From Naasia sp. SYSU D00057 (GTDB lineage Bacteria > Actinomycetota > Actinomycetes > Actinomycetales > Microbacteriaceae): a stretch of 64,000 nucleotides of DNA. The position numbers and the translations under genes are program-made. The stretch covers positions 1 to 64,000 of the forward strand of contig NZ_JAFMSZ010000001.1 in the NCBI RefSeq assembly GCF_017916505.1. The letters run 5' to 3'. The notes below the pieces were generated by a model. That model did not search any database, was not told the origin of the DNA, and saw only the letters and a program-made list of their open reading frames with translations. Of the stretch, positions 38,109-48,263 are shown piece by piece; position 1 is the first letter of the stretch; each line of letters starts with the position of its first letter.

Positions 38109-38390
38109 ATGGTCGGGTACAGCGCAAGCAAGGACGAGCTGCTCAAGCGCCTTCGCCGTGCGGAGGGTCAGGTGCGGGGCATCCAGCGGATGGTGGAGGA
38201 GGACGTCTACTGCATCGACGTGCTCACGCAGGTATCCGCCGTGACCAAGGCGTTGGAGAACGTCGCCCTCGCTCTGCTCGATGATCACCTGGGCCACTGC
38301 GTCGCTGAAGCGAGCGCCCAGGGCGGACCCGTGTCCGACGAGAAGCTCCGGGAAGCGTCTGCGGCGATCGCCCGTCTCGTCCGCTCCTAG
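38109..38390 (+). CDS. csoR: Copper-sensing repressor CsoR
   Basis: This 93-residue helical repressor has the Cu(I) ligands Cys35 ([10 protein letters not shown]), His60 and Cys64 (DDHLGHCV), which is the C-x(n)-H-x3-C pattern of CsoR and not the RcnR or CstR pattern. [21 protein letters not shown] is the conserved first helix. It is expected to bind the two upstream palindromes and release on Cu(I) binding. GGAGG lies before the ATG. It is the first gene of the operon. Confidence 0.95.
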   Translation: MVGYSASKDELLKRLRRAEGQVRGIQRMVEEDVYCIDVLTQVSAVTKALENVALALLDDHLGHCVAEASAQGGPVSDEKLREASAAIARLVRS

Positions 38391-38432
38391 CGCCCCTGAT
38401 TCACACCGCCTCGAGAAACGGAAACACGACCC

Positions 38433-38768
38433 ATGAGCAACATCGACACCGCCCGCAATCTCCGGCCGCTCGCCGGTGCGAACTCCGGCTGCGCGTGCTG
38501 TTCCCCGGCGTGCGAGAGCGAGACCCCCGCCGCCGCGGCAGATGCCGCTGCTCGGACTTTCCTCGTCGCCGGCATGACCTGTTCCCACTGTGTCGCCAGC
38601 GTCAGGGAGGAGCTCAGTGCGCTCGAAGGCGTCACCTCCGTCGAGGTGGAGCTGCGAGCGGGCTCCGAGTCCCGCGTCACGGTGGCGAGCGCCTCGCCTC
38701 TCGACATCGCGCGGGTGCGGGCCTCCGTGTCCGAGGCGGGCTACAGCCTCATCGACGCAGTGCGATGA
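38433..38768 (+). CDS. copZ: Heavy-metal-associated (CopZ-like) copper chaperone
   Basis: This 111-residue protein has a C-terminal HMA domain of about 68 residues with GMTCSHC as the Cu(I)-binding motif. A Cys-rich N-terminal stretch ([10 protein letters not shown]) at residues 19-28 could bind additional metal and is not part of standard CopZ. It probably passes Cu(I) to CopA or CsoR. Its stop overlaps copA by 4 bp. Confidence 0.92.
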   Translation: MSNIDTARNLRPLAGANSGCACCSPACESETPAAAADAAARTFLVAGMTCSHCVASVREELSALEGVTSVEVELRAGSESRVTVASASPLDIARVRASVSEAGYSLIDAVR

Positions 38769-40993
38769 CCGCTCCTATCGAGTTCGAGATCGGGGGGATG
38801 ACCTGCGCCTCCTGCGCCAATCGCGTCGAGCGGAAGCTGAACCGGCTCCCCGGGGTCGAGGCGACGGTGAACTACGCCACCGAGAAGGCCCGCGTGCAGG
38901 TGCCGGAGGGCACCGACGTCACATCGTTGATCGCGGCGGTGGAGGCGGCCGGCTACAGTGCGGCCCTGCCTGCCCCGCCCCCACCGGCTTCGAGTGAGAC
39001 TCGGCAACAGGACGAGGCCGAGGTGCGTCCGCTCCGGCAGCGGCTGCTCGTGTCCGCGGCGCTCGCGCTGCCGGTCGCCCTGCTGTCGATGGTGCCGGCA
39101 TTGCAGTTCCCGAACTGGCAATGGCTGACCCTGACCCTTGCCGCACCCGTCGCGGTCTGGGGAGCATGGCCGTTCCATCGCGCCGCGTGGGTCAACGCCC
39201 GGCATGGGGCCGCCACGATGGACACGCTGATCAGCGTGGGCGTGCTCGCAGCCTTCGGCTGGTCGCTCTACGCCCTCTTCCTCGGATCGGCCGGCATGCG
39301 GGGCATGACCATGGGCTGGACGCTGTTCCCGCAGACAGGATCCGGCGGTGAGGAGCTCTACCTCGAGGTGGCGGCGGCGGTCACCGTGTTCATCCTGGCC
39401 GGCCGGTACATCGAAGCCCGCTCCAAGCGGAAGTCGGGAGAGGCGCTTCGCGCCCTGCTCGAGCTCGAGGCGAAAGAGGCGACGGCGCTCGAGGGCGGCG
39501 TCGAGCGCAAGGTGCCGGTCTCGTCGCTTGCCGTTGGGAACCGCTTCGTGGTGCGACCCGGCGAGAAGATCGCCACGGATGGCGTCGTGGTCGAAGGGTC
39601 GTCTGCCGTCGACATGAGCCTGCTGACGGGGGAGTCCGTCCCGGTCGAGGTGGCGGTCGGAAGCCGGGTCGTCGGCGCGACCATCAACGCCGGAGGTCGG
39701 CTGGTCGTCGAGGCGACGCGCGTCGGTGCCGACACCGAGCTGTCGCGGCTCGGCCGCCTCATCGAGGACGCGCAGGCCGGGAAGGCGGAGGTGCAGCGCC
39801 TCGCCGACCGGGTGTCCGGGATCTTCGTGCCCGTGGTGATCGGACTCGCCGTCGCGACGTTCACCGCATGGGCTCTTCTGGGTCCTTCTCTGGAAGCCGC
39901 CTTCACGGCCGCGGTGGCCACGCTGATCATCGCGTGCCCCTGTGCGCTCGGACTCGCGACGCCGACCGCGCTGATGGTCGGCACCGGACGAGGCTCACAG
40001 CTCGGGATACTCATCCGCGGACCCCGGGTGCTGGAGCAGACCCGCCGCATCGACACCATCGTGCTCGACAAGACCGGAACCGTGACGACCGGACTCATGA
40101 CCGTGACCTCGCTGCGGGTGGCCGATGGCGTCGACGCGGGTAACGCTCTCGCCCTCGCAGCCGGCGCCGAGCAGGGCTCGGAGCACCCGATCGGCCGCGC
40201 GGTCGTCGCGGAGGCCGCCCGTCGCGGCCTCGTCATGCCGGCCGCCGAGTCGTTCGCGTCGCACCAGGGCCGTGGCGTGCAGGCGATGGTCGGCGGTCAC
40301 CTGGTGGTCGCCGGGCGTGCCGACTGGCTCGCCGAGGACTGGGCGATCGCGCTTCCGGCTTCCCTCGCCCCGGCGGTCTCCGACACGGAAAGTGCGGGCG
40401 GTACCGCCGTGGTGCTCGCCTGGGACGGGGTGGCGCGTGCCGTGATCGGCGTGGGGGACACGGTGAAGGAGACGAGCGCGGCGGCGGTCGCGATGTTCCG
40501 GCGGCTGGGCCTCACACCCGTCCTCCTGACCGGCGACAACGAGGGCGCCGCGCGCTCGGCCGCCGCGCAGGTCGGGATCACCGAGGTCCTCGCACGCGCC
40601 ACGCCGCAGGGCAAGCTCGAGCACATCCGCCGCCTGCAGGAGCAGGGCCGAGTCGTGGCGATGGTCGGCGACGGGGTGAACGACGCAGCGGCGCTCGCCG
40701 CGGCCGACCTGGGCATCGCCATGGGAGGCGGAACCGACGCCGCGATCGCCGCGAGCGACGTCACCGTCGTGCGCGACGACCTCGTCACGGTCGGTGATGC
40801 GATCCGCCTCGCCCGGCGCACACTCGGGACCATCAAGGGAAACCTCTTCTGGGCGTTCGCCTACAACGTTGCGGCGATCCCCGTCGCAATGCTCGGCCTG
40901 CTCAACCCGCTGGTCGCCGGGGCCGCCATGGCCTTCTCCTCGGTGTTCGTCGTGACGAACAGTCTGCGGCTGCGCCGCTTCGCCGGCAGCTGA
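38765..40993 (+). CDS. copA: Cu(I)-exporting P1B-type ATPase
   Basis: This 742-residue pump has one N-terminal HMA domain (GMTCASC near residue 12), the TGES actuator motif, the membrane metal site CPC in [17 protein letters not shown], the phosphorylated Asp in DKTGT, the HP motif in [11 protein letters not shown] and [20 protein letters not shown]. The last helices carry YN ([11 protein letters not shown]) and MAFSS, completing the P1B-1 Cu(I) signature. It exports Cu(I) from the cytoplasm. The ATG overlaps copZ (ATGA). Confidence 0.96.
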   Translation: MTAPIEFEIGGMTCASCANRVERKLNRLPGVEATVNYATEKARVQVPEGTDVTSLIAAVEAAGYSAALPAPPPPASSETRQQDEAEVRPLRQRLLVSAALALPVALLSMVPALQFPNWQWLTLTLAAPVAVWGAWPFHRAAWVNARHGAATMDTLISVGVLAAFGWSLYALFLGSAGMRGMTMGWTLFPQTGSGGEELYLEVAAAVTVFILAGRYIEARSKRKSGEALRALLELEAKEATALEGGVERKVPVSSLAVGNRFVVRPGEKIATDGVVVEGSSAVDMSLLTGESVPVEVAVGSRVVGATINAGGRLVVEATRVGADTELSRLGRLIEDAQAGKAEVQRLADRVSGIFVPVVIGLAVATFTAWALLGPSLEAAFTAAVATLIIACPCALGLATPTALMVGTGRGSQLGILIRGPRVLEQTRRIDTIVLDKTGTVTTGLMTVTSLRVADGVDAGNALALAAGAEQGSEHPIGRAVVAEAARRGLVMPAAESFASHQGRGVQAMVGGHLVVAGRADWLAEDWAIALPASLAPAVSDTESAGGTAVVLAWDGVARAVIGVGDTVKETSAAAVAMFRRLGLTPVLLTGDNEGAARSAAAQVGITEVLARATPQGKLEHIRRLQEQGRVVAMVGDGVNDAAALAAADLGIAMGGGTDAAIAASDVTVVRDDLVTVGDAIRLARRTLGTIKGNLFWAFAYNVAAIPVAMLGLLNPLVAGAAMAFSSVFVVTNSLRLRRFAGS

Positions 40994-41210
40994 CACGGGG
41001 AGGGCGGTGTCCGGGGGTTCGCGCCGATCGCCGTGCGCGCCTGAGCCGACGCCTGCATTCGGGTCGGGCCAACCGCCTGCTCCTCAGCAGTGCTAGGGGA
41101 TTCTCGAGTGGTCGGGATGACCGGAAGTGCCTGGTCAGCGCCGGTTCCCTCCGAAGGGGTCGCTCATCCGGAGCCCCTCCCCGCAAGGCGCTATGGGATT
41201 GAGTCCGCGA

Positions 41211-42776
41211 TCAGTCGGGCGCCGCGGTCGTGCTGGGCTTCGGAGCCGGGCTCGGCTGAGGGGAGGTGCTGGGTTGAGGGGTCGGGCTCGGAACCGGCGC
41301 CGGCTGGCTCTGGGCGCTGGGCTGGGGCACGGGCTCGGGCGCCGGGCTGGAGCCGGGCGCCGGGCTGGCTTCGGGGGTGGGGCTGGAGACGGGTGCCGGT
41401 GTCGACGTCGGCTCGGGGGCCGGGCCGGGCGTCGTTATGGCGTCGGGCTCCGGCGTCGCGCTCGGTTCGGTGGCTGGGGCGGGTCCCGGGCCGGCGCTGG
41501 GTTCGGGGATCGGAGTGGGCGTAGGAGTGACGCCGGGCTCGGGGGTCGGGCTCGGCTCCGGAGTGCCGACCGGTTCGGTGAACGAGGGCGGTTGGGCGGG
41601 CGCACCAGTGCCCGGCGCTGGACTTCCCGCGCCGGGAGGGGATGCGATGCAGGACGGATCCTCGACGTAGGTGAGCGTTGCGGTCCCTGGCAGGAGTCCC
41701 TCGCTGCTCGCGACCGCGACGGTCACAGGGCCGGGAGGCGCCGGGGGAGCCGTGAAGAGGTAGGACGGACCGTCGTCGATCCTCGTCACCCCGACCTGCG
41801 TCGCGCCGACGAGCACCGCCGTGACGTCGACGAAGCGTCCGATCAGCCGGAGGGTGGTTCCGCCGCAGGAGGCAGCGGTGGGCCGCTCCTCGGCTGAGGA
41901 TGCTCCGCTTGCGCTGAGCCCGGTCAGCTCCCCGACGTGGTGCGCCGCGCCCGGCTCCGGCGTCTGGTAGTCCCAGTCGGTGGCTGTGCCGCCAGGCGCC
42001 CATGGCGTGCCGTGAGGTGCCGGATGGGCGATACCGCCGGGCGCGTGGCCCATGATCATGCCCCCGCCGGCCCGTGGGGGTCCGGCGTACCTCGTGAGCC
42101 AGGCGAACGCGTCGACCGCCTCGGTGCCGCCGAGTCGCAGCTCGAAATGCAGGTGTGCGCCGGTGGACCATCCGGTGCTGCCGACTCGGCCGACGAAGTC
42201 GCCGACCTTGACGACCTGACCCTCGGCGAGCGGCACGGAGCCGACCTGCAGGTGCGCGTAGGTGCTGGTCACCGGCTCGCGGTCGATCGTGTGCCCGATC
42301 ACCACGTGCACGCCGAGCCCGCCGCTGCCTTCGACAGAACGCACGACGCCGTCGGCGATCGCGTAGACCGGGGCGCCGTCACCGGGGAGGAAGTCGGTCC
42401 CACGGTGGAAGCTCGAGCAGCGGACGCACGGCGGCACACGGGGCCCGAAGCCGTCGGAGATCCACGCCGGACCCTCGAACGGCCACTGCACCGGGTACCG
42501 CGGGTCGGAGGCACCGGACTGCTCCGCGCCGCGCTCCGCCCCCGGCTGCGCCGGAGCGGAGGTCGGCGTGGGTGTCGGTGTCGGCGTCGATTCCGCCACC
42601 GTGACCGCGGCCAGGGCCGGCGTCCCGGCCTCTGCCCGGGGCGACGTTCCCAGAGCGGTAACTCCGCCATTCGCGACCACCCCTGCCGCGAGGCCCAGGA
42701 GCGCGGTGACCCCGAGGGCGGCGGCGACGACCCCCCGGAGCGTGCGGGAGGAGTCGCGGCGGTGACGAGGTCGCAT
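41211..42776 (-). CDS. Secreted M23 family peptidase with TIG-like domain and Pro-rich tail
   Basis: This 521-residue exported protein has an N-terminal signal helix (about residues 14-36) and an M23 LytM domain at about 90-230. That domain has zinc ligands in HRGTDF and AHLHFEL and the CVRCSS pair usual in actinobacterial members. A beta-rich IPT/TIG-like domain follows (about 295-375), then about 140 residues of Pro/Thr/Ser/Glu repeats (PEPSPTPEP-like) that may span the cell wall. There is no sortase motif. It probably cleaves peptidoglycan cross-links. The ATG is at 42776. Confidence 0.9.
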   Translation of the reverse strand: MRPRHRRDSSRTLRGVVAAALGVTALLGLAAGVVANGGVTALGTSPRAEAGTPALAAVTVAESTPTPTPTPTSAPAQPGAERGAEQSGASDPRYPVQWPFEGPAWISDGFGPRVPPCVRCSSFHRGTDFLPGDGAPVYAIADGVVRSVEGSGGLGVHVVIGHTIDREPVTSTYAHLQVGSVPLAEGQVVKVGDFVGRVGSTGWSTGAHLHFELRLGGTEAVDAFAWLTRYAGPPRAGGGMIMGHAPGGIAHPAPHGTPWAPGGTATDWDYQTPEPGAAHHVGELTGLSASGASSAEERPTAASCGGTTLRLIGRFVDVTAVLVGATQVGVTRIDDGPSYLFTAPPAPPGPVTVAVASSEGLLPGTATLTYVEDPSCIASPPGAGSPAPGTGAPAQPPSFTEPVGTPEPSPTPEPGVTPTPTPIPEPSAGPGPAPATEPSATPEPDAITTPGPAPEPTSTPAPVSSPTPEASPAPGSSPAPEPVPQPSAQSQPAPVPSPTPQPSTSPQPSPAPKPSTTAAPD

Positions 42777-42975
42777 GGTGGTGGCCCCCAGCGTCGTGGC
42801 TGTTCCCTCGGGTAGCTCGGGTGCTGGGACCAGCCTGGATGCCAGACGATACGGTCGCGCGGGAGCGCGGGGCAAGGACTCCAGGCCCTTCACAGTTTCC
42901 GGGGAACCGCGTCGGCGGAGATGAGGCCGGGGATGGACAGGGGGCGGTCGGCCCCACGGGGTCGTCCACCGCGCC

Positions 42976-45687
42976 TCAGGACGGCGGGTGCTCCTGGTGA
43001 GGACTGCCGACCGCGGCCGCGGACTCCGTTCCGAGCGCGATCTCGAGCACTGCATCTCGCGGCATCCGCCGCCCGACGACCCGGGAGGCCTCGAACTCGG
43101 CGGCGCGGTCGGTGGCGAGGACGGCCTCGACGAACGACTGGTAGGTGACGTACGAGCGCTGCTCGCGAAGGCCGGTGCGGGCGCGCAGCGCTTCGGCGGC
43201 GCCGAGGAGGAAGCCGGCGCGTTCGATGTCGCCGGCGGCTGCGGCGCATCCGGCCAGGCCCTCGAGTGCGTAGGCGTCGCCGTCCTCGTTGTGCAGGCGC
43301 AGCGAGCGGTCCAGAGCACGAGCGAACAGCTCGGGCTGCGGCTTCCCATCGGCGAGACGGGACCAGCCGATCTGGATGAGCGCCACCCGCTCCGCGAACT
43401 GGTCGCCCGTGTGCTCGGCGAGGTGCCGAGCGCGGTCGAAGCACTCGACGGCGCGGGCGGGTTCTCCGCGAAGCCGGAGGATGCGCCCGAGCACGCTCTC
43501 GAACAGCGAGAGGAAGGTCGGGTCGCTCCGGACGGCGGCCAGCTCGAGCGCGGAGCGCAGCCGCGCCTCCGCACGGTCGAGGTCGCGCGGGGTGACCGAC
43601 ATGCAGGACAGCGACGCGATCGCGAGTGCCAGCCCCTCGCCGAACTCGTCGCCGACCGCGTGGAAGAGCGCGACCGCCTCCTCTGGGGGCTCCCTCCGGA
43701 TCTCCCCGTCGGGCTGCCACAGCACCACCCAGGAGGAGAACGCCATCGCGATCGCCCGAGTCCGCGGTGACAGCTCCCGGCCGGAGTCGAGCACGGCCTC
43801 CATCCAGGCCTTCACTTCGGGCAGCAGCCCGCGGATCCACCAGTAGAGGAACAGCCGCCACACCACGTCGGCGACGATGTCCGCCTCGCCGATGGCGATC
43901 AGGTGGCGGCACCCGGCGCGCAGGTCGTCGCGTTCCGCCTCGAGTCGGTCGAGGGCGGCGGGCTGGGTCGCGCCGCGCAGCCGGAGCTCGGTCTCGGCCG
44001 CGAGGCGCACGTAGTACTCGGCGTGCGCGCGGCGCACAGCGGCGGCCCCCGGGTCGAGCGCGAAGCGGGCCGTCGCCATCTCGCGCACCGGCACGAGCAT
44101 CGAGAAGAGCGGCACGCCGAGGTGGTCGCGCTGTCGCACCAGGCTGCCGTCGACGAGTTCGAGCATGGTGCCGAGCAGGTCCGCCGCCCACGGCTCGCCC
44201 GCAGTGACGGCCTCGACAGCGTCGAGGCTGAAGTCGCCGGCGAACACGCCCAGGCGGTCGAAGAGCGCCCGCGCGTCGGCGCTGAGCAGATCGATGCTCC
44301 ACCCCACGGTGGCTTCGATCGTGCGCTGTCGTTCGGGAACGTCCCGGGCGGCGGTCACGAGCAGCGGCAGAACGCGGTCGAGCCGGCCGAGCATCGCGGC
44401 GGGCGTGAGCACCCGGATGCGCGCCGCCGCGAGCTCGATGGCGAGTGGCACTCCCTCCAGAGCCCGGCAGATGCGGGCGACGTCCTCCGCGTTCTCGTCG
44501 GTCACGTCGAATCGGGGATCGGCGGCCCGTGCACGATCGCGGAACAGCTGCACGGCCGGCGACTCGAGGAGCGCCCGGACCGACGGCGGTGACGGCTCGG
44601 TGGGAACGTCGAGCGGCTCGACATCGAAGACCTGCTCGCCGCGCACCCGCAGCCGGACGCGGCTCGTGACGAGGAAGGTGGCGCCGGGCAGGTCGGTGAG
44701 GAGGGAGACGACATCGGGCGCGGCATCGACGATCTGCTCGAAGTTGTCGAGCACGATCAGGTCGCGCCGACCGGCGCGCGCGATGCCGAGCTGCTCGCTC
44801 AGCGGTGCATCACCGGTGTGACGGACCCCCAGCTCGCGCGCGATCGCGCCCAGCACCTCGCCGGGGTCGCGCACCTGAGCGAGCGGAACGAACGTGACCC
44901 GGTCGAAGGCCGGGCCGGCGCGATGTGCGACCTCGATCGCGAGGCGGCTCTTGCCGATCCCGCCGGGCCCGACGAGGGTCACGAGCCGCCGCGCTTCCCC
45001 GCTCAGCCAGCCGAGCAGCGTCGCGAGGTCGCGCTCGCGGCCGAGGACGGGGGAGTAGGGCGCCGGAAGCCGCCCGCCGCCCGCTGTCGCCGGGGGCGGG
45101 ACCACGCGCGCCCGCGAGGCGTCGAAACGCTCGGCGAGCAGCGTCGCGAGGTCGGCGGTCACCAGCTCGGCCAGCTGGTCCGGCGTCGAGAACGGCGTGT
45201 ACGACGCCGTGTCGTCGCCGCGGATCCGGTTCATCAGCTCGGTGAGCCGCGGCGAGCGCTCCGCCGGCTGCTTCACGTAGATGAGCTTCGGCATCTCGCG
45301 GGGCGCCAGACGGTACTCGTCCTCGAGTCCCGAGATCTCCTCGCCGGGCGCGACCCACCCGTACTCCTGCCAGTAGACGCCGACGAACACGTCGCTCTGC
45401 TCGAGGTAGGCCCGATAGAGCTGCCGCGGCGGATGCGGCCGGGCGCCGAGCTCGAACATCACGGGCGCCAGCCGCAGCCGTTCGATCGCGGCGCGAGCGG
45501 CGCGGCGCTCGGGCTCCAGCTCCTTCAGGGTGGAGCTCACGAAGATCCGCAGGCGCTGGTCAGGGGTGCGGATGACGGGCCCGGCGCTCGGGCGATCGTC
45601 AACGGCGACACCGTCGGCGTCCTGCTGATGATCCCGCGACGAAGCGGCCATGCCGCCATTGTCCGGCGGGAGGGGATCGCCGTCCAT
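42976..45687 (-). CDS. DUF4062 - STAND ATPase - TPR protein
   Basis: The protein has about 903 residues. Residues about 45-125 resemble DUF4062 (RIFVSSTLKELEPERRAARA, ELGARPHPP, QSDVFVGVYWQEYGW). A STAND/NB-ARC-like ATPase (COG3903 type) follows at about 215-540, with P-loop VGPGGIGKSRLAIEV, Walker B LIVLDNFEQIV, sensor TSRVRLRV and GVPLAIELAAAR. The remainder (about 560-880) is TPR-like helical repeats. DUF4062 has been compared to TIR-like effector or protein-interaction folds. This N-effector/STAND/repeat layout is shared by signalling and defence proteins. There is no HTH. Starts at 45690 (GTG), 45687 and 45651 (ATG) are all possible. Confidence 0.85.
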   Translation of the reverse strand: MDGDPLPPDNGGMAASSRDHQQDADGVAVDDRPSAGPVIRTPDQRLRIFVSSTLKELEPERRAARAAIERLRLAPVMFELGARPHPPRQLYRAYLEQSDVFVGVYWQEYGWVAPGEEISGLEDEYRLAPREMPKLIYVKQPAERSPRLTELMNRIRGDDTASYTPFSTPDQLAELVTADLATLLAERFDASRARVVPPPATAGGGRLPAPYSPVLGRERDLATLLGWLSGEARRLVTLVGPGGIGKSRLAIEVAHRAGPAFDRVTFVPLAQVRDPGEVLGAIARELGVRHTGDAPLSEQLGIARAGRRDLIVLDNFEQIVDAAPDVVSLLTDLPGATFLVTSRVRLRVRGEQVFDVEPLDVPTEPSPPSVRALLESPAVQLFRDRARAADPRFDVTDENAEDVARICRALEGVPLAIELAAARIRVLTPAAMLGRLDRVLPLLVTAARDVPERQRTIEATVGWSIDLLSADARALFDRLGVFAGDFSLDAVEAVTAGEPWAADLLGTMLELVDGSLVRQRDHLGVPLFSMLVPVREMATARFALDPGAAAVRRAHAEYYVRLAAETELRLRGATQPAALDRLEAERDDLRAGCRHLIAIGEADIVADVVWRLFLYWWIRGLLPEVKAWMEAVLDSGRELSPRTRAIAMAFSSWVVLWQPDGEIRREPPEEAVALFHAVGDEFGEGLALAIASLSCMSVTPRDLDRAEARLRSALELAAVRSDPTFLSLFESVLGRILRLRGEPARAVECFDRARHLAEHTGDQFAERVALIQIGWSRLADGKPQPELFARALDRSLRLHNEDGDAYALEGLAGCAAAAGDIERAGFLLGAAEALRARTGLREQRSYVTYQSFVEAVLATDRAAEFEASRVVGRRMPRDAVLEIALGTESAAAVGSPHQEHPPS

Positions 45688-45829
45688 CACTCACGCCAGT
45701 ACGGGCGTGATCTCGCCGCCCCGCGGTCCGCATCCTGGCCGCAGGGGATCCGGGCCGGGTGGCACGGGAGAACCGGATGCCGGCACGAGAGACGACGATC
45801 GGCGTGGGTGGTGTCCTAGCCTCCCTCCT

Positions 45830-46099
45830 ATGGAGATGGTCTTCATCCACGGGCCGGCGGCGTCCGGGAAACTGACTACGGCACGGGCCCTGGCCGAGCG
45901 GACCGGCTTCGCCCTCTTCCACAATCACCTCGTGGTCGACGCTCTGCTGGCCCTCGCAGCGGAATCGGCGGAACGACCGCAGCTCCCCTCCGGATTGACG
46001 ATCGACACGACTCGGAGCGATCCGGCGCGGACCGCGTCCCGCATCCTGGAGGAGCTGCACCTGACGCCGGTGCCCGAGCATTCCCCCTTCCCGTCTTAG
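45830..46099 (+). pseudogene. P-loop kinase-like protein with internal deletion
   Basis: This 89-codon frame starts like a complete P-loop kinase (MVFIHGPAASGKLTTARALA, then HNHLVVDALLAL) and ends like the same family (LPSGLTIDTTRSDPARTASR). Members that I know are about 170-190 residues long; the central part with the lid and the second half of the fold is missing between about residues 42 and 52. The frame stays open, so an in-frame deletion is likely. It is probably non-functional. Confidence 0.65.
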
Positions 46100-46152
46100 C
46101 CCCTCCCGCGAGTGGACTGCAGGACGGGTGAGCCCCACTGGAGCGAGGTGTG

Positions 46153-46818
46153 ATGTCCCGACTTCTCACCCAGGCGGTGCGGAACAACTCGGAGTGGTGC
46201 GACCTCGTCGCGCGCATGAACGGCGTTCCCACCCTCTGGACGGACGGCGTGTGGGAGGCCGCATCGGCGATGCCGCCGGCCTATCCGCGGGCCATCACCC
46301 TCCGGCCCGGCGTGCGGTCGCTCCCGGACCTGCCGCCGCACTCCGGGGTCAAAGACAGCTACGCGGACCTGGAGGAGGAGCGGCTCGAGCTGCTCTTCGA
46401 GGCCGAGTGGATCGGGCTCGCCGGCCCCGTCGAGGGCCCGGCCCTCGGCTGGCGGGAGGTGCCGCCCCGCGAGTTCGGGGCATGGCGCCTCGCGCACGGA
46501 GAGGCCGAGGCCCTGCCGCCCGCGCTGCTCGAGCACCCCGACGTCCGTGTCCTCACGCTCGACCGCCCTTTCGACGGCCGCGGCGGCGACTGGAGCGGCG
46601 CGATCCTCAACCTCGCAGCGGCCGCCGTCGGGATCAGCAACGTGTTCCTGGGCGACGTCGACGAGGCGGCCGCCTGGCGCGGCCTCGCCCATGCGGCGCG
46701 AGCGCACTTCGGCGACCGGCCGCTCGTCGGCTACGAGAGCGGCGACGCGCTCCGGCCGGCGCTGCTGGCGGGCTTTCCCGCGCTCGGTCCGCTGAGGGTC
46801 TGGCTCACCCCGAGGTGA
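46153..46818 (+). CDS. Conserved hypothetical protein
   Basis: This 221-residue protein is not recognised with confidence. The N-terminal RLLTQAVRNNSEWCDLVARM and middle GWREVPPREFGAWRLAHGEA, followed by LNLAAAAVGISNVFLGDVDE and PLVGYESGDAL, have the look of a small soluble alpha/beta protein with possible acetyltransferase-like spacing. The ATG at 46153 has GAGCGAGG upstream; a GTG at 46150 is also possible. It stands alone on the plus strand. Confidence 0.8.
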   Translation: MSRLLTQAVRNNSEWCDLVARMNGVPTLWTDGVWEAASAMPPAYPRAITLRPGVRSLPDLPPHSGVKDSYADLEEERLELLFEAEWIGLAGPVEGPALGWREVPPREFGAWRLAHGEAEALPPALLEHPDVRVLTLDRPFDGRGGDWSGAILNLAAAAVGISNVFLGDVDEAAAWRGLAHAARAHFGDRPLVGYESGDALRPALLAGFPALGPLRVWLTPR

Positions 46819-46922
46819 CAGCGCCCACCGAGGGCGACGCGCCGCGACTTCGGGACGGGGGCTTGTAACTCTCTTGCCCGAGGGGAACGATCGGAGGTGG
46901 GAAGCGTCACGAGGGAGTGATG

Positions 46923-48263
46923 ATGAACGAATTTCGGTTACCGACCTCTGCGGTCAGCCGGCGTCAGGTCCTGCTCGGCGGGATGGCGGTGCTCGGCGCC
47001 GCGGCACTCGCCGGCTGCGCCGGACCGGCCCAGGCCTCCGGCCGCTCGCAGCTCAAGTTCTGGCATCTGCTGAGCGGAGGCGACGGCGTCAAGATGCAGG
47101 GGCTCATCGACGAGGCGAACGCCGCGTCGGACACCTACCGGGTGGCGCCGACGGTGCTCGCCTGGGGCACGCCGTACTACACCAAGCTCGCCATGGCGTC
47201 GGCCGGCGGCAAGGCGCCCGACGTGGCGATCATGCACGCGACCCGGGTCGCGGGCTACGCGCCCGGCGGCCTCGTCGACCCGTGGGATCTCGACGAGCTC
47301 GCTGCGCTCGGCGTCGACCAGAACACCTTCCCGGAGCGGATCTGGGAGAAGGGGTTCAGCGGCGACCAGCTGTACAGCGTCGCCCTCGACGCCCACCCGT
47401 TCATCCTCATGTACAACACCGACATCTGCGACCAGGCGGGACTGCTCGGCTCGAACGGGCAGCTGAACCCGATCGACTCCCCGGACGCGTTCCTCGACGC
47501 GGCTCGAGCGGTCAACGGGGTGACCGGCACGCAGGCTCTCGCCTACGGGTATCTCGGCGACGGCGCGCAGATGTGGCGCCTGTTCTACACCCTCTACTCG
47601 CAGCAGGGCGCGACGATGACCGTCACGCCCGGCCAGAAGATGGAGTACGAGGAGGACGCCGCGGTCACCGCCCTCGAGTACATGCAGGCGCTGCTCGACG
47701 GCACGATCGCCAACCCGCAGTCGGACTACCCGAGCGCGGTCGCGGAGTTCGCGACGGGCGAGGCCGGGATGTTCCTCACCGGTGTGTGGGAGCTGCCGAC
47801 GATGCAGCAGAACGAGGTCCCGTTCGACGCCTCCCCGATTCCGACCCTGTTCGGGACCCCCGCGTCGTACGCGGACTCGCACTCGTTCGTCCTGCCGCAC
47901 CAGGATTCCCCGGACCCGGCCAAGCGCAAGGCGGTGTACCAGTTCGTCGCCGACCTCCTCACCAGCTCGTTCGCGTGGGCCGAGGCCGGCCACGTGCCGG
48001 CCTACCTCCCGGTGACGGAGAGCCCCGACTACGCGGACCTCGAGCCGCAGGCGCACTACGCGGCCGCTGCCGACAACATCGTCTACGACCCGCCCGCCTG
48101 GTTCACCGGCTCCGGAAGCAACTTCCAGGCCGACTTCGGTCAGGCGATCCAGCCCGCCCTGCTCGGCGGCGAGGATGCCGCGGGCGCCTTCCGCTCCTTC
48201 GTCGATCGGGTGAACACCCTGCTGTCCTCACCGAATCCCGTCAACCCGGAAGGGGGTGTCTGA
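46923..48263 (+). CDS. ABC sugar transporter, substrate-binding lipoprotein
   Basis: This 446-residue family-1 extracellular solute-binding protein has a twin-arginine-like lipoprotein signal (SRRQVLLGGMAVLGAA then lipobox LAGC). The mature part has LKFWHLLSGGDG near the start, and GEAGMFLTGVWELP is typical of sugar-binding proteins. It is the first of four genes ending in an arabinofuranosidase, so an arabinose-containing sugar or oligosaccharide is the likely ligand. Tandem ATGs at 46920 and 46923 both follow GAGGGAG. Confidence 0.92.
   Translation: MNEFRLPTSAVSRRQVLLGGMAVLGAAALAGCAGPAQASGRSQLKFWHLLSGGDGVKMQGLIDEANAASDTYRVAPTVLAWGTPYYTKLAMASAGGKAPDVAIMHATRVAGYAPGGLVDPWDLDELAALGVDQNTFPERIWEKGFSGDQLYSVALDAHPFILMYNTDICDQAGLLGSNGQLNPIDSPDAFLDAARAVNGVTGTQALAYGYLGDGAQMWRLFYTLYSQQGATMTVTPGQKMEYEEDAAVTALEYMQALLDGTIANPQSDYPSAVAEFATGEAGMFLTGVWELPTMQQNEVPFDASPIPTLFGTPASYADSHSFVLPHQDSPDPAKRKAVYQFVADLLTSSFAWAEAGHVPAYLPVTESPDYADLEPQAHYAAAADNIVYDPPAWFTGSGSNFQADFGQAIQPALLGGEDAAGAFRSFVDRVNTLLSSPNPVNPEGGV

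Noticed and set aside
40994-41210. Terminator or small gene after copA
   Set aside because: No convincing stem with a T tract and no ORF with a ribosome binding site could be supported.
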